This document shows, in pieces, positions 1 to 6,057 of a stretch of DNA of 10,895 nt; the stretch's first letter is position 1; each line of letters opens with the position of its first letter. A program made the position numbers and the translations under genes. The notes beneath the pieces are model-generated. The model was not told the DNA's origin and searched no databases. It saw only the letters and a list, made by a program, of their open reading frames with translations. Source of the stretch: Pseudofrankia asymbiotica. Lineage in GTDB: Bacteria > Actinomycetota > Actinomycetes > Frankiales > Frankiaceae. The DNA is taken from NCBI RefSeq assembly GCF_001983105.1, contig NZ_MOMC01000013.1, forward strand, positions 24,441-35,335. Direction: 5' to 3'.

Positions 1-2255
1 ACCACCCAGGCGCGGTCGGTGTGCTCGATGTCATCGACGACGGCGAGCTCCCCTGGATCGTGATGGAGCTCGTCGACGGTGACGCGCTGTCGACCCTGAC
101 GGAACGCGACGGGGGCCTCCCCGTCGAGCGGGTGGCCCAGATCGGGATCTCGCTGGCCTACGCCCTGGACGCGGCGCACCGGCTCGGAGTGATACACCGC
201 GACGTCAAGCCGAGCAACGTCATCGTCACCCCCGACGGGCAGGCGCGGCTCACCGACTTCGGGATCGCCGTCAGCCAGGGCGACCCGCGGCTCACCAGGA
301 CCGGCGAGGTCATCGGATCGCCCGCGTACCTGTCGCCCGAACGCGCGCAGGGCGAGGCAGGCGGTCCGGCCTGCGACGTCTGGGGGCTCGGCGGCACGCT
401 CTACGCCGCCGTCGAGGGCGAGCCGCCGTTCGGCGGTGCCACACCGGTGGACATCCTCACATCGGTCGTCGAGGGCCTGATCCGGCCGCCCAGGCACGCC
501 GGGCCGCTCTGGCCGATCCTGCGGACGATGCTCGCGCAGCGGGAGGCCGACCGGCCCTCGCTCACCGTCGTGCGCTCCCGGCTGCGCGACCTCTCCGGCG
601 AGACGGCGTCCCGTACCGCGGGCACCCAGCCCAGGACGCCCCGCCCCGTGGCGGCCGGTAACGCGCCCGCGAGGCCGGCACCGGCGTCCGCGTCCCGGCC
701 GGCTCCGTCATCCCGGCCGGCTCCGCCGCGACCGGTACCGCCCACGCCAGTGCCGCCCACGCCGGTGCGATCACGGACACCCGTGGCCTCCGCCGGGCAG
801 CCGGACCCGCCCGCGCCGGCATCCCCGACCGAGGCGGGGCCCACGCCGCCGCCTCCGACCGAGGCGATGCCCGCGCCGCCGCCCGCGGCCGCCGTCGCCA
901 CGGCGGGCTACACCGGTGTCAGGGCCGCGACGGCAGGTCCCGCGGCCGAAGCGGTGATGTCGACCGAGGCGGGACCGACCCGCGTCCTCGAGGACGTCCC
1001 GGACGTGTCCGGCGAGGCGGAGAGCGACCCGACCGCGACGGCCCTCATGGCCGCGGCACCCCCCGAGGTCGACACGACCGACTCGCCCAGTTCCGCGAGC
1101 CCCGCCGATCCGGCTAACTCCGCCAGCCCCGCCAGCCCGACCAGCCCCGCCAGTCCGACCAGCCCCGCCGAGGCCGAGGCGCCGGCGGACGTGACGGTCC
1201 TGAGCGGTGGGCCCGCCACCAGCCCGCCAGTCACGCCGCGGCCCGCCGCGCCTGCCTCCTCCTCGGTGCCCGCGGAGCCGGTCGGCTCGACGGGCGCGGC
1301 GCGGCCCGCGCAGCCGGCGGCCGTCGCCGCGGGCGGGAACGCGGACACCGGCACGGTCGCCCGGGCCGGCTCGGCTCCGGTCACGACGGTCGTCGACCGC
1401 GCGCCCACCCCTGCCCCGTTCCTGGGCTCCGACGGGTCAGAGGACGCGTCGGCTGGCCGGTCCGGGGCCGGAGAGCTCGCCCCGGACCGGCCAGCGGACC
1501 CCGACGCCACCAGCAAGCTGAACGGCGCGCGGCGGCCGGACCACCGGGCGCCGCGCCCGCCAGCGCGGCCGGACCCCGCGCAGCGGTCGGCCCGGTCGCA
1601 CGCGGAGCGACGAGCCGTGATCGTTCTGGTGGCGGTCATCGTGGTGCTCGCGGTGGCGCTCCTGCTGGTACGGGTCTCGTCCTCGGACGACGACAAGCCG
1701 GCCGTCCAGCCGACGGCCACCAGCGCGTCGGCCGTCGTGAGCGATGCCAGTCTCGACGCGGAGCCGGCGCTGGCGAAGAGCTCGACGCCTATGGTCGCGC
1801 CGCCCGGCTGGGTCTCCTATGTGGATTCGAGCGGCTGGTCGGTCGCCTACCCGGCGCTGTGGCAGCGCCAGGTGGGCATCGGTGGTCCGGGAATGGTCGA
1901 CTTCGTCGATCCTGGCACTGGTACGTTCTTGCGAGTCGGTAGTCTCACAACGGCGCCCCGATCTGTCCTCGATGACTGGCTCAAGAACTTCGAGACGGCC
2001 TTCCGTGGCGATGCCCAGCACTACCCGGGCTACCAGCGGGTGCGTCTCGCGCCGGCGGACGGTAGCGGTGGCACATCCGAGGCAGATCTGGAGTTCACGT
2101 TCCGCACGGACAGGGGGAAGGTCCATGTGCTCGACCGAGGCGCCAGCCGCGGCGGCCACGGGTACCTGCTCTACTGGCAGACCGGGGAAGAGCGATGGAC
2201 CGTCGATCAGTCGCTGAGGCAGCAGATGTTCGCCTCGTTCCGGCCGGGGCCATGA
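1..2255 (+). CDS. Membrane-anchored Ser/Thr protein kinase with extracytoplasmic domain (5' end outside the window)
   Basis: This is a Hanks-type kinase that should phosphorylate proteins on Ser/Thr at the inner face of the membrane. The frame is open at the left edge (first full codon at 3), so the Gly-rich loop and ATP-binding Lys lie outside the window and GTG 21 is not a real start. Numbering from codon 21: catalytic loop HRDVKPSN (Asp 61), DFG (79-81), SPE (105-107), and an activation loop with a T-x-T pair (LTRTG) like the PknB autophosphorylation sites. A Pro/Ala/Ser/Thr-rich linker follows (about 200-530), then one TM helix (about 532-552). The last 150 residues (594-744) form a folded-looking outer domain with 'GWSVAYPALW'; a resemblance to PsbP/Mog1-like domains is a guess. 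It is paralogous to the next gene, with a hairpin after its stop. Kinase identity is very sure; ligand and substrates are unknown. Confidence 0.95.
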   Translation, partial: HPGAVGVLDVIDDGELPWIVMELVDGDALSTLTERDGGLPVERVAQIGISLAYALDAAHRLGVIHRDVKPSNVIVTPDGQARLTDFGIAVSQGDPRLTRTGEVIGSPAYLSPERAQGEAGGPACDVWGLGGTLYAAVEGEPPFGGATPVDILTSVVEGLIRPPRHAGPLWPILRTMLAQREADRPSLTVVRSRLRDLSGETASRTAGTQPRTPRPVAAGNAPARPAPASASRPAPSSRPAPPRPVPPTPVPPTPVRSRTPVASAGQPDPPAPASPTEAGPTPPPPTEAMPAPPPAAAVATAGYTGVRAATAGPAAEAVMSTEAGPTRVLEDVPDVSGEAESDPTATALMAAAPPEVDTTDSPSSASPADPANSASPASPTSPASPTSPAEAEAPADVTVLSGGPATSPPVTPRPAAPASSSVPAEPVGSTGAARPAQPAAVAAGGNADTGTVARAGSAPVTTVVDRAPTPAPFLGSDGSEDASAGRSGAGELAPDRPADPDATSKLNGARRPDHRAPRPPARPDPAQRSARSHAERRAVIVLVAVIVVLAVALLLVRVSSSDDDKPAVQPTATSASAVVSDASLDAEPALAKSSTPMVAPPGWVSYVDSSGWSVAYPALWQRQVGIGGPGMVDFVDPGTGTFLRVGSLTTAPRSVLDDWLKNFETAFRGDAQHYPGYQRVRLAPADGSGGTSEADLEFTFRTDRGKVHVLDRGASRGGHGYLLYWQTGEERWTVDQSLRQQMFASFRPGP
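1125..1169 (+). repeat. 18-bp coding microrepeat in the kinase linker
   Basis: Two and a half tandem copies of an 18-bp unit (1125-1142, 1143-1160, then half a copy) encode SPASPT repeats in the Pro/Ser-rich linker of the first kinase. Copies differ at only one base (agc/agt). Such in-frame repeats lengthen disordered linkers and can vary in number between strains. Confidence 0.8.
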
Positions 2256-2278
2256 CGAGCCCACGCGCCCCGCTGGAC

Positions 2279-2317
2279 GGCCGCCGCCGAGCCCCGCGGC
2301 GTGCCACGGCGGCGGCC
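2279..2317 (+). terminator. Hairpin after the first kinase (terminator-like, no U tract)
   Basis: Arms 2279-2289 (GGCCGCCGCCG) and 2307-2317 (CGGCGGCGGCC) are perfectly complementary over 11 bp, with a 17-nt loop. The hairpin begins 23 bases after the kinase stop codon. There is no T run, as is common for terminators of high-GC actinobacteria. It suggests that the second kinase has its own promoter. Confidence 0.6.
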
Positions 2318-2407
2318 CAGGCCGGCCGCACCCCGATGCCACACCTCGCGCGGGCCGGCGAAGACGGCTCCTGTCGCCCCGCGAATCCCCCGTCACGGGA
2401 GGGCTCC

Positions 2408-2440
2408 GTGCGCGTCAAACACCCAGTCTGTCAGACTTGA
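2408..2440 (+). other. Candidate 10-codon leader ORF before the second kinase
   Basis: GTG 2408 is preceded at ideal spacing by a strong Shine-Dalgarno sequence (GGGAGGG, 2397-2403). The frame reads MRVKHPVCQT and stops at TGA 2438-2440, four bases before the kinase ATG at 2445. The stop lies inside overlapping inverted repeats. It may be a translated leader peptide coupling translation to the kinase gene. The seen facts are the SD, the start, the stop and the spacing; translation itself is inference. It could also be chance, since purine-rich stretches are frequent. Confidence 0.3.
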
Positions 2441-2443
2441 CAG
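2425..2443 (+). promoter_or_regulatory. Two overlapping inverted repeats directly before the kinase start
   Basis: AGTCTG-T-CAGACT (2425-2437) and CTGTCA-GACT-TGACAG (2428-2443) are both perfect inverted repeats and share ten bases, so as RNA hairpins they exclude each other. The second ends one base before ATG 2445 and would cover any ribosome site there. It may act as a DNA operator or as an RNA switch. An exact TTGACA hexamer (2437-2442) sits inside but has no -10 element at the right distance. Confidence 0.5.
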
Positions 2444-2444
2444 G

Positions 2445-4016
2445 ATGGCCAGATCGGCGAGCGTGCCGCCCGAGACTTCTCGGAGCGGCACCCCCAGTAT
2501 CGTCGCCGGACGTTATCGCCTCGACGCACCGATCGGTCGCGGCGGCGCCGGCGTCGTGTGGCGTGGTGAGGACGAGGTCCTCCAACGTCACGTCGCGGTC
2601 AAGGAGATCCTTGTCCCCTTGGCCGGCGCGCAGAACGAGCGGGACTCGATCCGCGCCCGCGTCCTGCGCGAAGCCCGCGCGCTCGCGCGCCTGAACCACC
2701 CCTCCATCGTCGCGGTCCACGACGTGGTGGAGGAGGCCGAGCGTCACTGGATCATCATGGAGCTGGTCGACGCCGAGAGCCTGGGCGACGTCATCCGCAA
2801 CCATGGCCCGCTCCCGCCGAACCAGGTCGCGGCGATCGGTCTCGCGCTCATCGAGGCGCTCGGCGCCGCTCACCAGAAGGGCGTCCTGCACCGCGACGTC
2901 AAGCCGGGCAACGTCCTGCTGGGGCGGGACGGCCGGGTCCGCCTGACCGACTTCGGCATCGCCGCGACCGAGGGCGACATGACGCTCACCGGTACCGGCG
3001 CGCTGGTCGGCTCGCCGGCCTACATCGCGCCGGAGCGGATCCGCGGGTCGTCGGGGACTCCGTCGAGTGACCTGTGGGGCCTCGGCGCGACCTTGTACTC
3101 GGCCGTGGAGGGCTCACCGCCGTACGAGGGCCCGGAGACCTATGCCGTGCTGTCGGCCGTCGTCGAGGGCCGCCGCCGGCCGTTCCGCAACGCGGGGCCG
3201 CTGCGTCCCCTGCTCGCCGACCTGCTCGACAAGGCCGCCGAGGAACGCCCCGACGCCGGCGAGATCCGCCAGCGGCTGGTCCCGATCGCGCGCAACAGCG
3301 AGCCGGTACCCATGTTCGTGGTCAACGGCCCGTCGCTCGCCACGGCCGAGGGCGGAAACGACGACGCCGGGCTGGAGAACGTCAGCGGCACGGACGACGA
3401 CGGGACGGAGCGCGGCGGCGCCGGCCGGCCTGCCGGCGCCCCGGTGGCCGCGGCCCATCTCCGCGCGCTCGAGGAAGAGATCTCCAGTACCAACTCGGAC
3501 GAGCTGTCCGGCCTCGAGGCGGTCTCGGAGGAGCCGTTCGCCGGGGCGCGCGGCCAGGGCGGCCGGCGTCGCTCCAGCGACAACAGGCGCTCGCTGATGA
3601 TCGCCGCGATCGCCGCCGCGGTCGTCGTCGCCGCCGCGATCGTGGTCAGCCTGCTGCTGACCGGCCGAGACCAGCCGGCCGATCTGCCCCATGTCACCGT
3701 GGATGACACGTCATCGGTGTCTCCTACGCCAACGCCGACGTTTTCGTCGGTACCCGCCGTGATTCCGACGGAGGACGGGCCGACCGCCGCGCCGACCCGG
3801 CACGGCACGACGCCGCGTACCAACGCGCCGCCGACGCCATCCGCCACGCTGACGGCGAGCCCGCCGGCATCCCCGCCGACCAGCGCGCCGGTCACCACCT
3901 CGCCGTCCCCCACCAAGTCACCGACCGGAAAGCCATCGGGCGGCAGCACCCCGTCACCGACAGTGACCTCATCGGGGTCATGCGAGGTGCCGGTGCTCTG
4001 CCCGGCCAACGGATAG
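2445..4016 (+). CDS. Membrane-anchored Ser/Thr protein kinase, complete, with Thr/Pro-rich outer stalk
   Basis: This is a complete Hanks-type kinase of 523 residues starting at ATG 2445; GTG 2463 is an in-frame alternative, and the frame is also open upstream to GTG 2301 but with no kinase-like sequence there. Gly-rich loop GRGGAG (31-36), Lys 53 in AVKE, Glu 76 of helix C, HRDVKPGN (catalytic Asp 151), DFG (169-171), APE (195-197), and an LTGTG activation loop with two Thr. An acidic juxtamembrane stretch (about 300-380) precedes one TM helix (about 384-405). The roughly 118-residue outer part is Thr/Ser/Pro-rich, looks disordered and ends in a Cys-x5-Cys pair (513, 519). The catalytic domain closely parallels the first kinase, but the outer part is unrelated, as expected for a tandem duplication with sensor divergence. 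Weak SD (acagg) at the start. Signal and substrates are unknown. Confidence 0.95.
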   Translation: MARSASVPPETSRSGTPSIVAGRYRLDAPIGRGGAGVVWRGEDEVLQRHVAVKEILVPLAGAQNERDSIRARVLREARALARLNHPSIVAVHDVVEEAERHWIIMELVDAESLGDVIRNHGPLPPNQVAAIGLALIEALGAAHQKGVLHRDVKPGNVLLGRDGRVRLTDFGIAATEGDMTLTGTGALVGSPAYIAPERIRGSSGTPSSDLWGLGATLYSAVEGSPPYEGPETYAVLSAVVEGRRRPFRNAGPLRPLLADLLDKAAEERPDAGEIRQRLVPIARNSEPVPMFVVNGPSLATAEGGNDDAGLENVSGTDDDGTERGGAGRPAGAPVAAAHLRALEEEISSTNSDELSGLEAVSEEPFAGARGQGGRRRSSDNRRSLMIAAIAAAVVVAAAIVVSLLLTGRDQPADLPHVTVDDTSSVSPTPTPTFSSVPAVIPTEDGPTAAPTRHGTTPRTNAPPTPSATLTASPPASPPTSAPVTTSPSPTKSPTGKPSGGSTPSPTVTSSGSCEVPVLCPANG

Positions 4017-4050
4017 AAGCGGTGGCGGAACGGGCGGGCCGATGAGGGGA

Positions 4051-4089
4051 CCGGCGCCGCGCCGCTACATGTGTCGCCCGCGGCGCCGG
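4051..4089 (+). terminator. Hairpin after the second kinase (terminator-like)
   Basis: Perfect 11-bp arms, CCGGCGCCGCG (4051-4061) and CGCGGCGCCGG (4079-4089), enclose a 17-nt loop. The hairpin starts 34 bases after the kinase stop. It has no T run. The next gene converges from the other strand, so termination here would prevent antisense reading into it. Confidence 0.65.
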
Positions 4090-4233
4090 CCGGAGACTGG
4101 GATCTGACTCGTCTGTAGCGCGCTGAGCCCGTCAGGACTCGCCCGCCTCCGGCCAGGCACGACGATCGCGGAGCCGCGTGCGGCCGGAGGCATCGCCAGG
4201 GTCCGTCCTGAGAACCTTCCCAGCGGTCTCCCA

Positions 4234-4252
4234 GCGGGCGGGTGGGGCCCGC
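4234..4252 (-). terminator. Small hairpin after the minus-strand zinc-finger-like gene
   Basis: GCGGGC (4234-4239) and GCCCGC (4247-4252) can pair around a 7-nt loop. The hairpin lies 12 bases downstream of the minus-strand stop at 4264-4266. It is short and has no T run, so it is only a probable terminator. The stretch between it and the kinase hairpin (4090-4233) holds nothing I recognise. Confidence 0.4.
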
Positions 4253-4263
4253 CGTTCGGTCAG

Positions 4264-4632
4264 CTAGCTGGCGCGGGGCATCAGGTCCTGAGCGCGCAGC
4301 ACCCGCAGCAGGTCCTCGGGGTCGACGATCAGGCGGCCGGTCGGCGGATGGGTCGGGTCAGCCTCGTCGTACTGGAGGTCGACCGGCAGGCTGTAGAAGT
4401 CACCAAGATGGCGGCACAGCTCCCACAGGCGCCGCTCGGCGGCCTTCTGGTCGCGCCAGCGGCGCTCCGCCTCGGCGTCGGTCTCCGGGCTGCCCTCACG
4501 CTCGAGCCGATGCGACCGGCACAAGCCCTCGGGGTCGCCGTGCAGCGCTCGCTTGCCGCACCGGTGCGCGACATAGCCCCGGCCACCGCCCATGACCGTC
4601 GCCGTGCAGCGGTTGTCCTCTTCCCACACCAT
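4264..4632 (-). CDS. Small hypothetical protein with Cys/His zinc-finger-like pattern
   Basis: I do not recognise a named family. From ATG 4632 the product has 122 residues; the frame also runs up to GTG 4689 (141 residues). I prefer 4632 because a GGAAGG lies about ten bases before it. Near the N-terminus Cys 9, Cys 25, Cys 38 and His 41 form C-x15-C-x12-C-x2-H, and the local sequence (RCTATV...HRCGKRAL...GLCRSHR) resembles short single-zinc modules of many small bacterial proteins. A charged, helix-prone stretch follows (about 44-75, rich in Glu, Arg, Ala), then a mixed C-terminal part with LIVDPEDLLRVLRAQ. There is no TM helix or signal peptide, so it is probably cytoplasmic, perhaps nucleic-acid- or protein-binding. 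It converges with the kinase gene. That it is a gene is likely; function is unknown. Confidence 0.7.
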   Translation of the reverse strand: MVWEEDNRCTATVMGGGRGYVAHRCGKRALHGDPEGLCRSHRLEREGSPETDAEAERRWRDQKAAERRLWELCRHLGDFYSLPVDLQYDEADPTHPPTGRLIVDPEDLLRVLRAQDLMPRAS

Positions 4633-4728
4633 CCCCCTGCCGCCTTCCTGTCCGCGAGCCAGAAGAAGCCGTGGAACCAGGCTAGGCACTCTCGGTCAGA
4701 TGTCCACGTCGCCCCCAGGAAGTTCACA

Positions 4729-4746
4729 ATGCCGATACATAGGCAT
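4729..4746. promoter_or_regulatory. Short inverted repeat upstream of the zinc-finger-like gene
   Basis: ATGCC-N8-GGCAT lies about 100 bases before ATG 4632 on the minus strand, in a locally A+T-richer patch. The arms are only 5 bp, so it could be chance. An operator role is inference from position. Confidence 0.2.
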
Positions 4747-4882
4747 CCGCACGTCACGCCGTCGCCTCCCGAACAGCCTCCGTACCCCGCATTCCCGCTG
4801 GCCAGAAGCGCGCGGACGAGCACGCTCGGCACCAATTCAAGGACCAGCGGGTGACAACCTGAAGACCAATCGCGGACAACTC

Positions 4883-4902
4883 GACGTGACCGGCGACACG
4901 TC
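4883..4902. promoter_or_regulatory. Inverted repeat GACGTG-N8-CACGTC, operator candidate
   Basis: Perfect 6-bp arms with an 8-bp spacer make a 20-bp dyad typical in size for a dimeric repressor site. On the minus strand a TTGACG hexamer (4899-4904) overlaps the right arm and could serve as a -35 element for the small gene about 250 bases downstream. No good -10 element is visible, so the promoter is weakly supported. Confidence 0.35.
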
Positions 4903-4965
4903 AACGATTGAAGTAGGCCGGGAAGATGTGACCGATACCACTGAAGGCTGGTCGAGACCGTTCTC

Positions 4966-4999
4966 GCCGCCGCGAGCGGGCGGGCCCACTCGCGGCGGC
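4966..4999. terminator. Strong hairpin with perfect 11-bp arms in the intergenic stretch
   Basis: Arms 4966-4976 (GCCGCCGCGAG) and 4989-4999 (CTCGCGGCGGC) pair perfectly around a 12-nt loop. There is no T run on either side. It resembles the hairpins behind the kinases and so is probably a terminator. It lies nearly 490 bases beyond the acetyltransferase stop, which leaves room for a separate noncoding transcript. Confidence 0.45.
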
Positions 5000-5230
5000 C
5001 TGCCGCGACATCCGGCCTGCCGCGACGCACCGGGGCGCCGACGTCCGTCTACCGCGGTTCCGCCCGTCGCGCAGTCGATCCCATCGCCGCCTAGGAGCGG
5101 GGCGCAGACCGCGGGGGCGAGACACGGGGCACCGGGCCGGGCCGCCCGCGCCGGCGCGGGCCGGCATTCGCCATACCGTGCCGGTCCGGGAATCCCGAGC
5201 CGTCTCCGACCGATCGACGGCGGCGGACCT

Positions 5231-5274
5231 CGTCTCGAAAGACGGAACCTGATATCGGCGAGCCGTCCGATATC
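5231..5274. promoter_or_regulatory. Two adjacent inverted repeats, one with perfect 8-bp arms
   Basis: CGTCT-CGAA-AGACG (5231-5244) is followed by GATATCGG-N8-CCGATATC (5251-5274). The second has perfect 8-bp arms and an 8-bp spacer, a dyad very unlikely by chance in this G+C-rich DNA because the arms are half A/T. As RNA, both form hairpins. As DNA, the second looks like an operator. No gene starts close by, so the role is open. Confidence 0.45.
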
Positions 5275-5288
5275 TCTTCAAGAATCGG

Positions 5289-5308
5289 CGTCTCGCGTCC
5301 GCGAGGCG
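5289..5308. repeat. Near-perfect 20-bp palindrome
   Basis: CGTCTCGCG (5289-5297) and CGCGAGGCG (5300-5308) are complementary except for one position, around a 2-base centre. It lies 14 bases after the 8-bp-arm dyad and belongs to the same cluster. The centre is too small for a tight RNA hairpin, so a DNA-level site is as likely. Confidence 0.35.
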
Positions 5309-5371
5309 CATACGTCCAGCTAGAAAAGCGGTGCGCGGGTCGTCCCGGTCCCAGTATGCGACCGAGGCCCA

Positions 5372-5416
5372 CGCCGCCCGTCGGCGGTGACGTCAGCCAG
5401 TGCCCGGACCGCCGGG
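5372..5416 (-). terminator. Two small G+C hairpins after the acetyltransferase gene
   Basis: In minus-strand order, CCCGG-N4-CCGGG (5403-5416) comes first, then a stem around CCGCC-N4-GGCGG (5372-5389). They lie about 70-115 bases past the acetyltransferase stop. Stems of five to seven pairs with tetraloops are plausible terminators, but there is no T run. Confidence is low. Confidence 0.3.
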
Positions 5417-5486
5417 TCAGGAATTTCGACAAAGGCCGAGGCACGTCGCGTCGGCATCGGAACGGGGCGTGTCGAGATCACCTGGT

Positions 5487-6014
5487 TCACAGGAACCGAT
5501 GCATGATGTGCATGTCGACCTCGCCGTGGACAGCGTGCCGAAAGCCGCGGGGGACGGTGCCGACGATGATGAAGCCGAGCGAGCGCCACAGCTGCAGCGA
5601 CGCGATGTTGGTGGTCACCACAGCGTTGAACTGCATCGCCCGGTAACCGAGCGCGCGGGCCGCGTCCAGGCAGTGCGCACCCAGCTGGCGCCCGACGCCC
5701 ATGCCGCGCGCCTCGGACGCGACCATGAAGCTCGCGTTCGCGACGTGGTCGCCGAGCTTGCGCTGGTTCGGCGTGAGCTGGTAAGTGCCGACGAACTGGC
5801 CGTCCGGGGTGACGGCGACCCAGGTGTAGGCCGGCGGCGCGGCTAACCACATCGCGCGGCCCGCCTCGCTCGTCATCTCCGGGTCATAGGGATAGGTCTC
5901 GCCCGCGGCGACCACCTCGTGCCACAACGGCCATACCCCCGGCCAGTCGTCATCCTCAGCTGGTCGGATCAGCACGTCCACGCCCACCGGCCCATTGTCC
6001 CGCCTCGTCATCAT
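5487..6014 (-). CDS. GNAT-family N-acetyltransferase
   Basis: This is an acetyl-CoA-dependent N-acetyltransferase of 175 residues, a normal size for a single GNAT domain. Acetyl-CoA-binding motif A reads ARGMGVGRQLG with the R/Q-x-x-G-x-G/A signature at 103-108. Motif B follows as NIASLQLWRSLGF (136-148). The N-terminal AGETYPYDP (37-45) recalls subfamilies annotated as amino-acid or toxic-analogue acetyltransferases, but I cannot name the substrate. No signal peptide, so it should be cytoplasmic. It starts 43 bases after the helicase stop and is probably in the same transcript. ATG 6014 and ATG 6011 are adjacent; a GAGG precedes both. A 19-bp tandem duplication spans this start, so the exact N-terminus is uncertain; GTG 5987 and 5981 are further in-frame options. 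Confidence 0.92.
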   Translation of the reverse strand: MMTRRDNGPVGVDVLIRPAEDDDWPGVWPLWHEVVAAGETYPYDPEMTSEAGRAMWLAAPPAYTWVAVTPDGQFVGTYQLTPNQRKLGDHVANASFMVASEARGMGVGRQLGAHCLDAARALGYRAMQFNAVVTTNIASLQLWRSLGFIIVGTVPRGFRHAVHGEVDMHIMHRFL

Positions 6015-6031
6015 TGTCCCGCCTCGCCATC
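5994..6031. repeat. 19-bp tandem duplication across the acetyltransferase start
   Basis: Copies 5994-6012 and 6013-6031 are identical except for one base. On the minus strand each copy carries GAGGCGGGACA followed by ATG, so the duplication doubles the ribosome site and start. Removing one copy would leave ATG 6030 in frame with the protein (MARRDNGP); with both copies that ATG is out of frame and ATG 6011 takes its place. Confidence 0.85.
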
Positions 6032-6057
6032 AGTGACGCGGTTCGCCGGGGCCCACG

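Larger units (their letters stand above)
4633..5486. other. Gene-poor intergenic stretch with several inverted repeats
   Basis: About 850 bases between the acetyltransferase stop and the start of the zinc-finger-like gene, both on the minus strand. The frames open here have visibly poorer third-position G+C than the real genes and give no recognisable protein. The stretch contains at least five perfect or near-perfect inverted repeats (listed separately) and a 14-bp direct repeat with a 17-bp period (4996-5009, 5013-5026). It probably holds the terminator of the acetyltransferase transcript and the promoter of the small gene. A noncoding RNA is possible but not shown. Confidence 0.6.

Noticed and set aside
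1437..2396. 319-codon minus-strand open frame
   Set aside because: Antisense shadow of the first kinase; the composition is Arg-rich and no domain is seen.
2437..2442. Exact TTGACA hexamer as a promoter -35 element
   Set aside because: No -10-like hexamer lies 16-19 bases downstream, and a start there would fall after the kinase ATG. The hexamer is explained by the inverted repeat it belongs to.
4690..4850. Cys-rich minus-strand peptide (GCSGGDGVTCGCLC) that could suggest a RiPP precursor
   Set aside because: Third-position G+C is only about 70 percent, there is no SD-start pair, the frame runs on as a shadow into the next gene, and there are no modification enzymes nearby.
4901..5311. 136-codon minus-strand open frame from ATG 5311
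   Set aside because: Basic composition, poor third-position G+C and no recognisable domain; the inverted repeats cut through it.
5320..5457. 45-codon minus-strand frame from ATG 5457
   Set aside because: No SD, third-position G+C near 70 percent, and no homology that I recognise.
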